A stretch of DNA of 64,000 nt from CAJXVA01 sp963761755 (GTDB lineage Bacteria > Myxococcota_A > Polyangia > Nannocystales > Nannocystaceae): assembly GCA_963761755.1 (NCBI GenBank), contig CAVXIC010000012.1, positions 558,001 to 622,000 of the forward strand, read 5' to 3'. The notes under the pieces were generated by a model. The model worked only from the letters and a program-made list of their open reading frames with translations, ran no database searches and was not told where the DNA came from. Made by a program: the position numbers and the translations under genes. This document shows positions 39,939-47,480 of this stretch, piece by piece. Every line of letters starts with the position of its first letter. Position 1 is the first letter of the stretch.

Positions 39939-40457
39939 TCAGGTGAGCGGCACGCCGAAGGTGCCGCGGGGGTGCTTGGCTTCGCGGGCCCGCAGCGTGA
40001 GCAGCTCGGGCATGGAGCCGCCGGCGTTGACGTGGGCTTCGAGACCCCGCGCCAGGGCCATGGCGCCCAGGCCCTGAGCCTCGTCGGTGGGCGCATCGCC
40101 GTCGCCGCTGTTGGACACGTAGACGCTGAAGTGTTCGGTGTTGCCCACGCCCGGTGGTCCGTCGCTGTCGCGGGCGAGCACGTCGACCTGGTAGCGGCGA
40201 CCGCCGGTCTGCAGGACGACCGGCAGTGCGCCGAGCGTGATGGGGTAGATGGTCACGACGTGGGCGTCGATGCCTTGCAGCGCCGCGCCCGGTTCGATGG
40301 GGCCCAGGTCGGGAGGAGTCGAAGGGGTTGACCCATCGCTCGCGGACCGCTGGACGAGGACGCCCACGCCCACGGCGACGCCGGCGACGGCCAGCCCCGT
40401 CACCACGGTGCGTCGCTGAATCTTTGCGTTGCCGTCGTTCTCGCGCTGCTCGTCCAT
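39939..40457 (-). CDS. Tat-signal secreted protein next to radical SAM genes
   Basis: A 172-residue protein with a twin-arginine-type leader: charged start, QRRTVVTGLAV and a hydrophobic core (VAGVAVGVGVLV). The mature part includes HVVTIYPITLGALPVVLQTGG and YQVDVLARDSDGPPGVGNTEH, then a helix with ALARGLEAHVNAGG and the end HPRGTFGVPLT. No cysteine follows the signal, so it is neither a lipoprotein nor a disulphide protein. Tat export implies a folded or cofactor-bearing passenger. It is coupled to the half radical SAM gene (16 bp between) and divergent from the full radical SAM gene. A candidate substrate or cofactor protein of that pair; I do not recognise the family. Confidence 0.8.
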   Translation of the reverse strand: MDEQRENDGNAKIQRRTVVTGLAVAGVAVGVGVLVQRSASDGSTPSTPPDLGPIEPGAALQGIDAHVVTIYPITLGALPVVLQTGGRRYQVDVLARDSDGPPGVGNTEHFSVYVSNSGDGDAPTDEAQGLGAMALARGLEAHVNAGGSMPELLTLRAREAKHPRGTFGVPLT

Positions 40458-40536
40458 CACCACCGGGCCCTCGAACCACGGTAGAGCGCCCAGGGCAGCC
40501 CGGTCAAGAACGCGGCCCTGATACCCTGACCAAGCC

Positions 40537-41466
40537 GTGCCAGGGCTGCTCGACATCATCGTGGGCTACGACTGCAACCTGGCCTGTACCTACTGCACCA
40601 TCACCGACGCGATGCGGGCCCGGGCGCTGAGCACCGGCGCGGTCGTCTCCCAGCTGAGGCGGGGGAGGGCGGCCGGGTTCGATGCGGTGCAGCTGACGGG
40701 CGGAGAACCGACGATTCGGCCCGATCTCTTGGGCTTGGTGCGGACCGCGGCATCCTTGGGCTACCGGAGCATCAAGGTGCAGAGCAACGGCTTGGTGCTC
40801 GGGACGGGCGAGAACGCGGCCCGGCTGATCGACGCAGGGGTTACCTGTGTGCACATCTCCATCCATACGCACCAGCTCGAGGCCTACGAAGCCATGGTGC
40901 AGCGCTCGGGGACGCACGCGCTCATGCAGCGCGCGCTCGAGGTCCTCGCGCAGGCGGACGTCGAGCTGGGCGCGGACGTGATCCTCGAAGCCGACACCCT
41001 CGCGCGGCTGCCGGCCGCGATCGATTGGCTCGCCGGGCGCGGGGTCCGGGCTGCAGACCTGTGGTTCGTCTCCCTCACCGATCGCAACGCTGGGCGCCCC
41101 CAGAGCATGCCGCCGATGTCCGCCGCGCTTCCGTTCATCGGCCGGGCGCGGGCGCGGGCAGACGCCCACGGCATGCGGCTGCGCTCGCTGCACATTCCAC
41201 CGTGTCTGCTCGGCGACCACGCCGACCTCGCGTTCAATCCGGCGCTGGACCGCGTGCGCGTCGTCAGCCCCGACGCGGCGTTCGACCTGGCCGACAGCGC
41301 GATCACGCCCCGTTTGCACGTACCGGCGTGCGCGGGCTGCGAACACCGGGCCGTCTGCGGTGGGCTGCGTCCCGACTACCTTGCGCACTATGGCGATGTC
41401 GAGGTCGCGCGCGCCCGTGGGCTCGACCCATCGTACCCGGGCAAGGTCCGCCTGCAGATCGTGTAG
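40537..41466 (+). CDS. Radical SAM protein with C-terminal CxxCx5C motif
   Basis: A 309-residue radical SAM enzyme from GTG 40537. The cluster motif is CNLACTYC (C13, C17, C20), followed by VQLTGGEPTIRPD (GGE motif) and ISIHTHQLEAYE. Near the end comes PPCLLGDHAD, then CAGCEHRAVCGG and YLAHYG. This Cys end is not the full SPASM set but may bind one auxiliary cluster. The half radical SAM protein encoded divergently has the same end, and both halves of the protein at 14084-15892 carry a similar one. Ten bases after its stop lies the pyroglutamyl-peptidase-like gene. The enzyme may act on a peptide or protein; no substrate is known. Confidence 0.92.
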   Translation: MPGLLDIIVGYDCNLACTYCTITDAMRARALSTGAVVSQLRRGRAAGFDAVQLTGGEPTIRPDLLGLVRTAASLGYRSIKVQSNGLVLGTGENAARLIDAGVTCVHISIHTHQLEAYEAMVQRSGTHALMQRALEVLAQADVELGADVILEADTLARLPAAIDWLAGRGVRAADLWFVSLTDRNAGRPQSMPPMSAALPFIGRARARADAHGMRLRSLHIPPCLLGDHADLAFNPALDRVRVVSPDAAFDLADSAITPRLHVPACAGCEHRAVCGGLRPDYLAHYGDVEVARARGLDPSYPGKVRLQIV

Positions 41467-41475
41467 CGTTGCCTG

Positions 41476-42237
41476 GTGCGCCGCGCCGTCCCGTTCTCCG
41501 TGCTGCTCGCGGTCGGCTGCGCGCCCAAGGCCGACACCGCCGTGACCGACGCAACGCATGCCGCATCGCTGAAGGTGCTCGTCACCGGCTTCAACGACTG
41601 GAAGGACCTCGGAGACCCGCCGAACCTCTGGCGCTGCCGCGACAACCCGAGCTGCCGCTTGCTGGTGGGCGACCCGCTGCGCCAGGCACCGTCGGCGTTC
41701 GAGGGGCCGCTCGTCGACGTGCTGACTCGGGATGCACCGGGGATCGCGTGGTCGTTCGCGACCTTGCCGGTGACCTGGGGGGCGACCACCGAGCACACGC
41801 TCTACGCCGACTACGACGTCGTCGTCCACCTCGGGTTGGGCGTCTATGACCGCGACGACGAGGTCTACGTCGAAGCCGGCGGCTACAACCTGCGGCGCGG
41901 AACCGACGCGGCCGGGCGCGCGGTCGAGGAGGCGATCCTGTCCTCGGAGGGCACCGTGCTCGACGCGCCTGCGACGGTCGCGGGCACCGTGGCGGCGGTC
42001 GACGGCCGGGTGTTCGGTCCGATCACCGCGCGGGTGATGCCGGCCCGGGTCGAGAACACGTACCTATGCAACGAGACGCACACCCTGGCGCTCGAGGCCG
42101 TTCGACGCAGCGCAGCCGAGGGCGGGCGCTTGCGCGAAGCCTACTTCGTGCACATCCCTGCGCCGGCCGCGGACGACTGGGGCGCGCTGGCGCAGGGCGT
42201 CGCGGGCGTGACGCTGGCGCTGCTGCGCGCGCCATGA
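41476..42237 (+). CDS. Pyroglutamyl-peptidase I-like lipoprotein (C15 family)
   Basis: A 253-residue predicted lipoprotein with lipobox AVGC (C15). The body matches peptidase C15: VLVTGFNDW at the start of the fold, VVVHLGLGVY, an active-site-type glutamate in VYVEAGGYN (E133), catalytic Cys in NTYLCNETH (C198) and His in YFVHIPAP (H226). C15 enzymes remove N-terminal pyroglutamate and are normally cytoplasmic; a lipidated version outside the cytoplasm is unusual. It is placed 10 bp after a radical SAM gene, as though it processed the product of that enzyme. The triad is complete, so activity is likely. Confidence 0.87.
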   Translation: MRRAVPFSVLLAVGCAPKADTAVTDATHAASLKVLVTGFNDWKDLGDPPNLWRCRDNPSCRLLVGDPLRQAPSAFEGPLVDVLTRDAPGIAWSFATLPVTWGATTEHTLYADYDVVVHLGLGVYDRDDEVYVEAGGYNLRRGTDAAGRAVEEAILSSEGTVLDAPATVAGTVAAVDGRVFGPITARVMPARVENTYLCNETHTLALEAVRRSAAEGGRLREAYFVHIPAPAADDWGALAQGVAGVTLALLRAP

Positions 42238-42258
42238 GCTGAGCGCGCTGGGCGAGCG

Positions 42259-43020
42259 CTAGGCGAGCACGCCGCCGTCGATGATCAGCGTCTGCCCGGT
42301 CATGAACGCGGCCTCCTCGCTGGCCAGGTAGGCGGCCGCAAACCCGATGTCGCTGGGCAGCCCCAGCCGCTGCAGGGGCTGGTTGCCCACGAGCTCGTCC
42401 CGGCGCGTCTCGTCGTCCCAGAAGTAGCGGCTGAAGTCGGTCTTGATCAGGCCCGGGGCGATGCCGTTGACGCGGATGTTCCACCGGCCGAACTCGCGCG
42501 CCCAGGTCCGGGTGAGCATGTTGAGGCCGGCCTTCGTGAAGCTGTACAGCAACCCGCCGGGCTGCGGCTGGAAACCGGAGATGGACGAGATGTTGATGAT
42601 GCTGCCCCCGCCCCGCTCGCGCATCGAGGGCACGACGCGGTGCACCAGGTTCATGGCCGCCTTGACGTTGACGTCCATCATCTTGTCGAGCATCTCGCCG
42701 GTGGTCTCCAGCGACGAGCCCTGGCCCAGGTTGGTGGCGCTGTTGTTGACGACGATGTCGACCGGTCCGACCTCGGACACGGTGCGCTCGACCAGCGCTT
42801 GAATCTGGACCGGGTCGCCCACGTGGCACTGGACGGGCACCACGCGGCCCGAGGAGCCCTCGAGTTCGGTGGCGGTGTCCTCGAGGTTGTCGAGCTTGCG
42901 CGAGGCGATCACCACGTTGGCGCCGGCCTCGGCCAGCCGCGCGGTGATCGCCTTCCCGATGCCGCGACCGCCTCCGGTGACGATTGCGGTCTTGCCTTCG
43001 AGCGAGAGGGTGATGGCCAT
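42259..43020 (-). CDS. Short-chain dehydrogenase/reductase (SDR)
   Basis: A 253-residue classical SDR. AIVTGGGRGIGKAI binds NAD(P), NNSATN replaces the usual NNAG, the catalytic Ser is in INISSISGFQ and the YxxxK pair is YSFTK. C-terminal IAPGLIKTDFS and MTGQTLIIDGG are standard. The sequence most resembles beta-ketoacyl reductase or DHRS4-type carbonyl reductases. Substrate is undefined, as usual for the family. The ATG at 43020 (MAITLSLEGK) is used. It follows cbiX (43053-43466) on the same strand by 32 bp. Confidence 0.93.
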   Translation of the reverse strand: MAITLSLEGKTAIVTGGGRGIGKAITARLAEAGANVVIASRKLDNLEDTATELEGSSGRVVPVQCHVGDPVQIQALVERTVSEVGPVDIVVNNSATNLGQGSSLETTGEMLDKMMDVNVKAAMNLVHRVVPSMRERGGGSIINISSISGFQPQPGGLLYSFTKAGLNMLTRTWAREFGRWNIRVNGIAPGLIKTDFSRYFWDDETRRDELVGNQPLQRLGLPSDIGFAAAYLASEEAAFMTGQTLIIDGGVLA

Positions 43021-43052
43021 CGGGCGGAAGGATAACGCCTTTGGGCCGCGCC

Positions 43053-43466
43053 TCACGGGAGCCGGAATGGAGGACCGAGCGCGTCGGCGGTCAGGCCTGC
43101 GACGCGGAGGCTTGCCGTGGCCAAGGCCTCGATGACGTCGGGATCTTCACCGAGTGCGCCGGGCGCCAGCCGCAGCGTGATGCCCTCGACCTCGCCATTG
43201 ACTTGCTCGACCAGCGCTGGAATGTCGCGCTTGATGTGGCGGCCGCCGGGGGACAAGAACGCGGCGATCACCAGCGCGGTCTCGTGCCCCGCGTCGGCCA
43301 GCGCTCGCGCGGCCTGAGGCAGGCTGGGTTCGAGGAAGTCCATGTAGGCCATCCGCACCGGCCGGTCGGGGGCGAGGCTTCGCAGCCTCGATTCGAGCGC
43401 CTCCAGAGGGCGTCTCCAGTCGGGGTCGGGGCTGCCGTGGGCGACGAGGATCAGCGGCTGGGGCAC
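43053..43466 (-). CDS. cbiX: CbiX-type chelatase (sirohydrochlorin cobaltochelatase family)
   Basis: A 137-residue short CbiX/SirB-type protein. LILVAHGSPDPDWRRPLEAL holds the N-terminal metal-binding His, MAYMDFLEPSLPQAA follows, and the second His lies in AAFLSPGGRHIKRDIP. The short form matches CbiX-S, which works as a dimer and inserts cobalt (or iron/nickel) into sirohydrochlorin. No cobalamin or sirohaem genes are adjacent. It could serve either pathway. Gene length and both histidines support activity. Confidence 0.9.
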   Translation of the reverse strand: MPQPLILVAHGSPDPDWRRPLEALESRLRSLAPDRPVRMAYMDFLEPSLPQAARALADAGHETALVIAAFLSPGGRHIKRDIPALVEQVNGEVEGITLRLAPGALGEDPDVIEALATASLRVAGLTADALGPPFRLP

Positions 43467-43520
43467 GGCTGGACGCTGGCCGAAGCGACGCGGTCGGTCA
43501 AGCGATCGCAGGACTCCGCT

Positions 43521-44474
43521 TCAGAATCTCGCCGTCGCGCTCCACCCCGCGTACTCGGGCGAGACCTGCGGACCGTGCTGGAACGCCCCGCCCTCCGCGG
43601 CGCGACGTCGCTGGAGCCCGAACACGATCATCGCAGCCGCAGCCCCGAGCATCAAGGGGCTGATGATGCCGCCTGCGATTGCGACCCGGTTGGCGGTCCG
43701 TCCGGCGCGCTCGGCTTCCTGGGCGTCGGCGAGGTAGAGCGCGCGCTGAGCGTCGCTGGTGTTGGTGTTGGCCGCGTTGGTCGCGTTGGTCGTGGCGACC
43801 GTGTAGATGTTCTCGGCGTTGCGTCCGAGGGCGGCTCCCAGCGGAATCATGGTGAGCGCGGCCGCGAAGCCGAGCACACCCAGCCCGATGCCCCCCACGA
43901 GCAGGCCGTTGCCGTTGCCCCCGGCATTGGGGGCTGATGCACGACGACCCGGCGTACGACCGGTGGAGGCGGCGGGCCCGGAGGCTACGGCCGGGGGCGG
44001 GGGCGTGGCCTCGGCGAGGGCGAGGGCGAGGCCGGCCGCGCGCTCTTGCACCGGAAGACCGAGCGCGCGCGAATCTCCGTAGGCCGCCGCATGGCTTCTC
44101 AAGTAGCGGCGCAGCGCGATCTGAGCCTCGAGCAGGTGCAGCGGCTCGAGTTCACCGTCGGCGCTGACCTGGCGGCGGTAGGCCTCCATGCGCGCGTCGA
44201 TGGCGTTGAGGAGCATCGCCTCACGCGCCGCGTGCGTGTCCTGCGACTCAGGGGTCTCGGCCAGCATCGACTCCCACAGCTCTGCCGCGCCCACGACGTT
44301 GCCCTGCTCGAGGAGGTCTTGGGCGTGGGTGTAGCGGTCCACCGTGGCAGGGGGAGAGGGGACCTCGCCGGCCTCGGGCGCGGGAGGGGCGGCATGGGCG
44401 GCGTGGGCAGGAGTCGCGAGAGCCGCACACGGAAGGAGGCAGCACAGCAGCCGCAGGCGAAGCAGGGAGCGCAT
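43521..44474 (-). CDS. Membrane protein with helical N-terminal domain
   Basis: A 317-residue protein with an N-terminal signal peptide (MRSLLRLRLLCCLLPCAAL) and a Pro/Ala linker. A helical repeat-like region covers about 45-165 (DLLEQGNVVGAAELWESMLAETP is TPR-like). After a Gly/Ala/Pro linker, two transmembrane segments lie at about 190-215 (LLVGGIGLGVLGFAAALTMI) and 260-290 (AGGIISPLMLGAAAAMIVFG), joined by a Thr/Asn/Ala-rich loop. The layout (TPR-like, then two helices with a polar loop) is common in uncharacterised myxobacterial proteins. It lies between cbiX and the CWB2-PIG-L gene on the same strand. Function unknown. Confidence 0.82.
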   Translation of the reverse strand: MRSLLRLRLLCCLLPCAALATPAHAAHAAPPAPEAGEVPSPPATVDRYTHAQDLLEQGNVVGAAELWESMLAETPESQDTHAAREAMLLNAIDARMEAYRRQVSADGELEPLHLLEAQIALRRYLRSHAAAYGDSRALGLPVQERAAGLALALAEATPPPPAVASGPAASTGRTPGRRASAPNAGGNGNGLLVGGIGLGVLGFAAALTMIPLGAALGRNAENIYTVATTNATNAANTNTSDAQRALYLADAQEAERAGRTANRVAIAGGIISPLMLGAAAAMIVFGLQRRRAAEGGAFQHGPQVSPEYAGWSATARF

Positions 44475-44559
44475 GAGGGAAGCGTGCTCGGCCTCGCGAG
44501 CGCGGGTCAAAGACGAAACGCGGCCAGGGACAGGTCCCCGCGGCGGGCGTTCGAGCGCC

Positions 44560-46521
44560 TCAATACCAGCGCACGAAGTGCTCTTGGCGGGTGAAGACGG
44601 CGCCGTGGGCCTCGTCGTCGAACTCGGCGGCCGGCCAGTAGGTGCCGCGCAGCCAGCCATAGGCCTGCTGGAAGATCCCGGTCCGGCTGGCGTCGGGCTG
44701 CGCGTCGGCGTCCTCGATTCTCCGATCGTCCCCGACCCCGTACAGCGCATCGAAGCGCGCGCGCGGCAGGGCCCGATGCAGCGAGATGGCAGGGTCCCCG
44801 CTCCAGGTGCGGGCGAACTGCGGCCCGGGCAGCCCGTGGTCGAAGCTTCGCATCGCGTCGTGAATCGCGGCGTGGTCGGGGTGCGGATACCCGGTGGACC
44901 CGTTGGAGATGGCCTTGCCGTTCTCATCGACGGGGAGCCGGTTGAAGTAGGCCGATCCGACCAGGTCGACCTCGGCATCGATCGGGAAGCGTCCGCGCTC
45001 GGCTCGAACGGCCTCGATCGCCCACGACACCTCGCTGGGGGTCAGGTCGCCGTCACCGAGGTCGAACACGGCGCGCGCGGACTGATCGCCGACCCACAGC
45101 TCGAACGTCGTGGCCTCGACGCGTACGCCGTTGGCGTTCACCCGGCTGGGCAGGGCGCTCGGACGCGGACCTTGCAGGGTGCCGACGAACGCGGGGCGGT
45201 CGAGGCCTTCATCGACGTCGGCTGCCGCGTCGAGGAACGCGTGGAAGGAGTCGATGCGATTGTCGCCACAGTTCGTCAGGTCGAGGGAACCGCCCTGCGG
45301 CCTCCGCTCTCCCAGCGCCGCCTGCAGCCCCTTGCCGTCGCAGTGACCCGTGCCCTCACCGCGGGTCATGACGATGAACACCGTGTAGAGGTCGGGGCGC
45401 TCGTGCACCATCGTCCAAGCGCTCCCTTCGTCGTCGGGGTGCGGCATGACCACGTACCGGATTCCCCTGGGTCCCTCGATCTCGGGGTCGCCCACGGCGT
45501 TGCAGGCAGCGGCTTCGGCGTCGTAGGAGACAACATCGGCCCCGCCGACCACCGTCGCGTGCGTCGCGGTCTGCGCGACGAAGTCGGCGACGCTCCCGGG
45601 AAGACCCGCCGTGTCGGCGAGCAGGATGGGGCGGCCCAGCGCGGCCGCGGCCGCGGCGTCGACCGTCGCGTCGGCCCCGACGATGAACGGCCGCGAGATG
45701 CTCATCCCCTCGTCGTCCGCGAAGCGAGCCGCCGCGATGGCGGTGTCGAACCGGCTCGGGCCGCTCACCCGGCGCGCATCGGGCAGCCGATCGAAGACCG
45801 CGCGCGAGACCGCATTCTCGCCGCCGAACACCACGGTCCGCGACGTCCTGCGGTCCAAGAACCCCTGGACCGACGCGGGAATCGAGGACGGGTCGACCAG
45901 CAGCAGCGGCCGGTTCGCAGCGGCGGCGGGACCGGCCGCAACGAGCGCGTCGATGAGGCTGGATTGGCTGCCGGACGCGACGTAGACCTCCGAGGCGCTC
46001 GCGCCGAGCTCGAGCATCGTCTCTGCGATCGCGATCGACGTCGCGTACCGATCGGGCCCCTCGATCCGGCGCACCGCGATCCCCAGCTGCTGGAGCCTGG
46101 TTTCGATGGCTCGTCCGACGACGTCTGCACCCCCCACGATGTAGACCTCGTCGACCGCGAGGCGGCGAAGCTCGGCCTCGACGACGCCCGGCAGGGTTTC
46201 GGACGTGGTCAGGAGCAGAGGTCCCCCGAGTCGGTGGGCCAAGGGGGCGGCCACGAGCTGGTCGGGGGAGGCGTCACCGGTCACCAGCACGGCGGCACGG
46301 GCTCCGGGAAAGTGGGCTTGCGAGACGGCGACGGCGGTGTCGTAGCGGCTGGGCCCTTCGATGCGATCGACGGAGGCGCAGATGGCCCCGACCTTGTTCG
46401 CGCGGGCCGCGTCCTCGTCCTCGCCAGCGTCAGCGCCGTCGTAGCAGCCGCCGAGCAGCGCCAGGGCGAGCAGGGCCGCCCCGCTCCGTCGTGTGTGATG
46501 GGTCTGTTGTCGTTTCATCAA
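44560..46521 (-). CDS. Lipoprotein with three CWB2 repeats and a PIG-L deacetylase domain
   Basis: A 653-residue lipoprotein (signal followed by lipobox LLGGC near residue 26). Three cell-wall-binding repeat 2 units are clear, each starting with R-x-x-G-x-x-R-(Y/F): RIEGPSRYDTA (about residue 53), RIEGPDRYATS (about 146) and RVSGPSRFDTA (about 240), each with V-x-G-G-x-x-V at the end (YIVGGADVV, VVFGGENAV, VVGGADVV). The C-terminal ~300 residues are a LmbE/PIG-L zinc deacetylase: VVMPHPDDEGSAW and HPDHAAIHDAM hold the metal ligands. CWB2 is typical of Gram-positive surface proteins such as those of Clostridioides, so its presence in a Gram-negative-type lipoprotein is unusual. It may bind and deacetylate a surface polymer. 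Confidence 0.92.
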   Translation of the reverse strand: MMKRQQTHHTRRSGAALLALALLGGCYDGADAGEDEDAARANKVGAICASVDRIEGPSRYDTAVAVSQAHFPGARAAVLVTGDASPDQLVAAPLAHRLGGPLLLTTSETLPGVVEAELRRLAVDEVYIVGGADVVGRAIETRLQQLGIAVRRIEGPDRYATSIAIAETMLELGASASEVYVASGSQSSLIDALVAAGPAAAANRPLLLVDPSSIPASVQGFLDRRTSRTVVFGGENAVSRAVFDRLPDARRVSGPSRFDTAIAAARFADDEGMSISRPFIVGADATVDAAAAAALGRPILLADTAGLPGSVADFVAQTATHATVVGGADVVSYDAEAAACNAVGDPEIEGPRGIRYVVMPHPDDEGSAWTMVHERPDLYTVFIVMTRGEGTGHCDGKGLQAALGERRPQGGSLDLTNCGDNRIDSFHAFLDAAADVDEGLDRPAFVGTLQGPRPSALPSRVNANGVRVEATTFELWVGDQSARAVFDLGDGDLTPSEVSWAIEAVRAERGRFPIDAEVDLVGSAYFNRLPVDENGKAISNGSTGYPHPDHAAIHDAMRSFDHGLPGPQFARTWSGDPAISLHRALPRARFDALYGVGDDRRIEDADAQPDASRTGIFQQAYGWLRGTYWPAAEFDDEAHGAVFTRQEHFVRWY

Positions 46522-46595
46522 TGGTCTCCGCCGCTGTGGACGAGACCGGGGGTTCGACCGTCGCAGGGCGCGGCCGCGGCCGGACCTGATGCCGC

Positions 46596-47438
46596 TCAGT
46601 CTTCGGGACCCAGAACCCGGGCCAGGCTGACATCGAGCTGGCTCGAGACCGCTTTGAGCACGCTGCGAAGCGCTCGCTCGTCGTCGAGGCGCAGCCGCTG
46701 CGCGATGCGGGCCCGCACCTTCTCGATCAACAGCTCCCGCGCCATCGCCAGGTGGCGCGCCGCCGTGCTCTTGTGAACCTGGTGCAAAGCGGCGAGCTTC
46801 GCCGTGCTCAGGCCGAAGACGAAGTGCTCCCGCAGCCAGCGGCGGTCGCTGGCCTCCAGCTCCGCCACCGCCTCCTCGAAGGCGCGCTTGAACTCGGCCT
46901 GATAGTGGTCACTGAGGTACAGGAGCTCCGGATCGGCATCGTCGACGCGGTCGAGCAGCGCCGCGTTCCCGGTCGGATCTTCATTGCGCCCTCGACCACG
47001 CACCGTGTCGAGCGCGAGCCGCACCGCGACGGCACGGACCCACCGGTCCAGCGACGAACGCCCCGCGTAGCGCTCCAGCTTCGCGGGTTTGGCTCCATTG
47101 GGCACGAGTAGGCGGCTCAGGACGCGCTGCGTGATCTCCTCGCGAAAGCTGCCTTGGTCGGAGAATCCCAGCAGCGCCTTCTCGATGCCCGGCCGCACCA
47201 GGGCGGCGAAGGCCTCGGCGGACCCCGGGGCTCGACGAAGGCAGGCGCACGCAAGGTACAAATCCTCGACCGCCGCGGAGCGAAGCGACCTGGGGTCATC
47301 GAAGCGAGCGCGCAGGTGCTCGAGGTAGTCCGCGTCGTCGACCGTGAGGTCGGGCCACATACGTCGAGCGCGCATCATGGCGGAGCGGACCTCTTCGTGC
47401 TCCAGGGCCAGGTCGCTTTGCTGTCGTCGATCTGCCAT
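46596..47438 (-). CDS. ECF-like RNA polymerase sigma factor
   Basis: A 280-residue sigma70-family protein, longer than usual ECFs. Region 2-like sequence (AVEDLYLACACLRRAPGS, SFREEITQRVLSRLL) and region 4 (LREHFVFGLSTAKLAALHQVHKSTAARHLAMARELL) are visible, with the helix-turn-helix in the latter. Its extra N-terminal ~60 residues resemble other large myxobacterial ECFs. It is divergent from a kinase that begins with a zinc-finger anti-sigma-type domain, the starts being only 42 bp apart, so the two probably form one regulatory circuit. Target promoters are unknown. It may also lead the CWB2-PIG-L gene, 74 bp downstream on the same strand. Confidence 0.87.
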   Translation of the reverse strand: MADRRQQSDLALEHEEVRSAMMRARRMWPDLTVDDADYLEHLRARFDDPRSLRSAAVEDLYLACACLRRAPGSAEAFAALVRPGIEKALLGFSDQGSFREEITQRVLSRLLVPNGAKPAKLERYAGRSSLDRWVRAVAVRLALDTVRGRGRNEDPTGNAALLDRVDDADPELLYLSDHYQAEFKRAFEEAVAELEASDRRWLREHFVFGLSTAKLAALHQVHKSTAARHLAMARELLIEKVRARIAQRLRLDDERALRSVLKAVSSQLDVSLARVLGPED

Positions 47439-47480
47439 GCGCGCTCAGGGGCGTCCCGCCGTGATGATACGCTGGCAGCG

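Noticed and set aside
39923..40457. Missing N-terminal half of the radical SAM fragment sought upstream
   Set aside because: The DNA upstream of 39922 is occupied by the Tat-signal protein gene in another frame, and the fragment's own frame there gives Pro/Arg/Ser-rich sequence with no CxxxCxxC motif, so a simple frameshift does not restore it.
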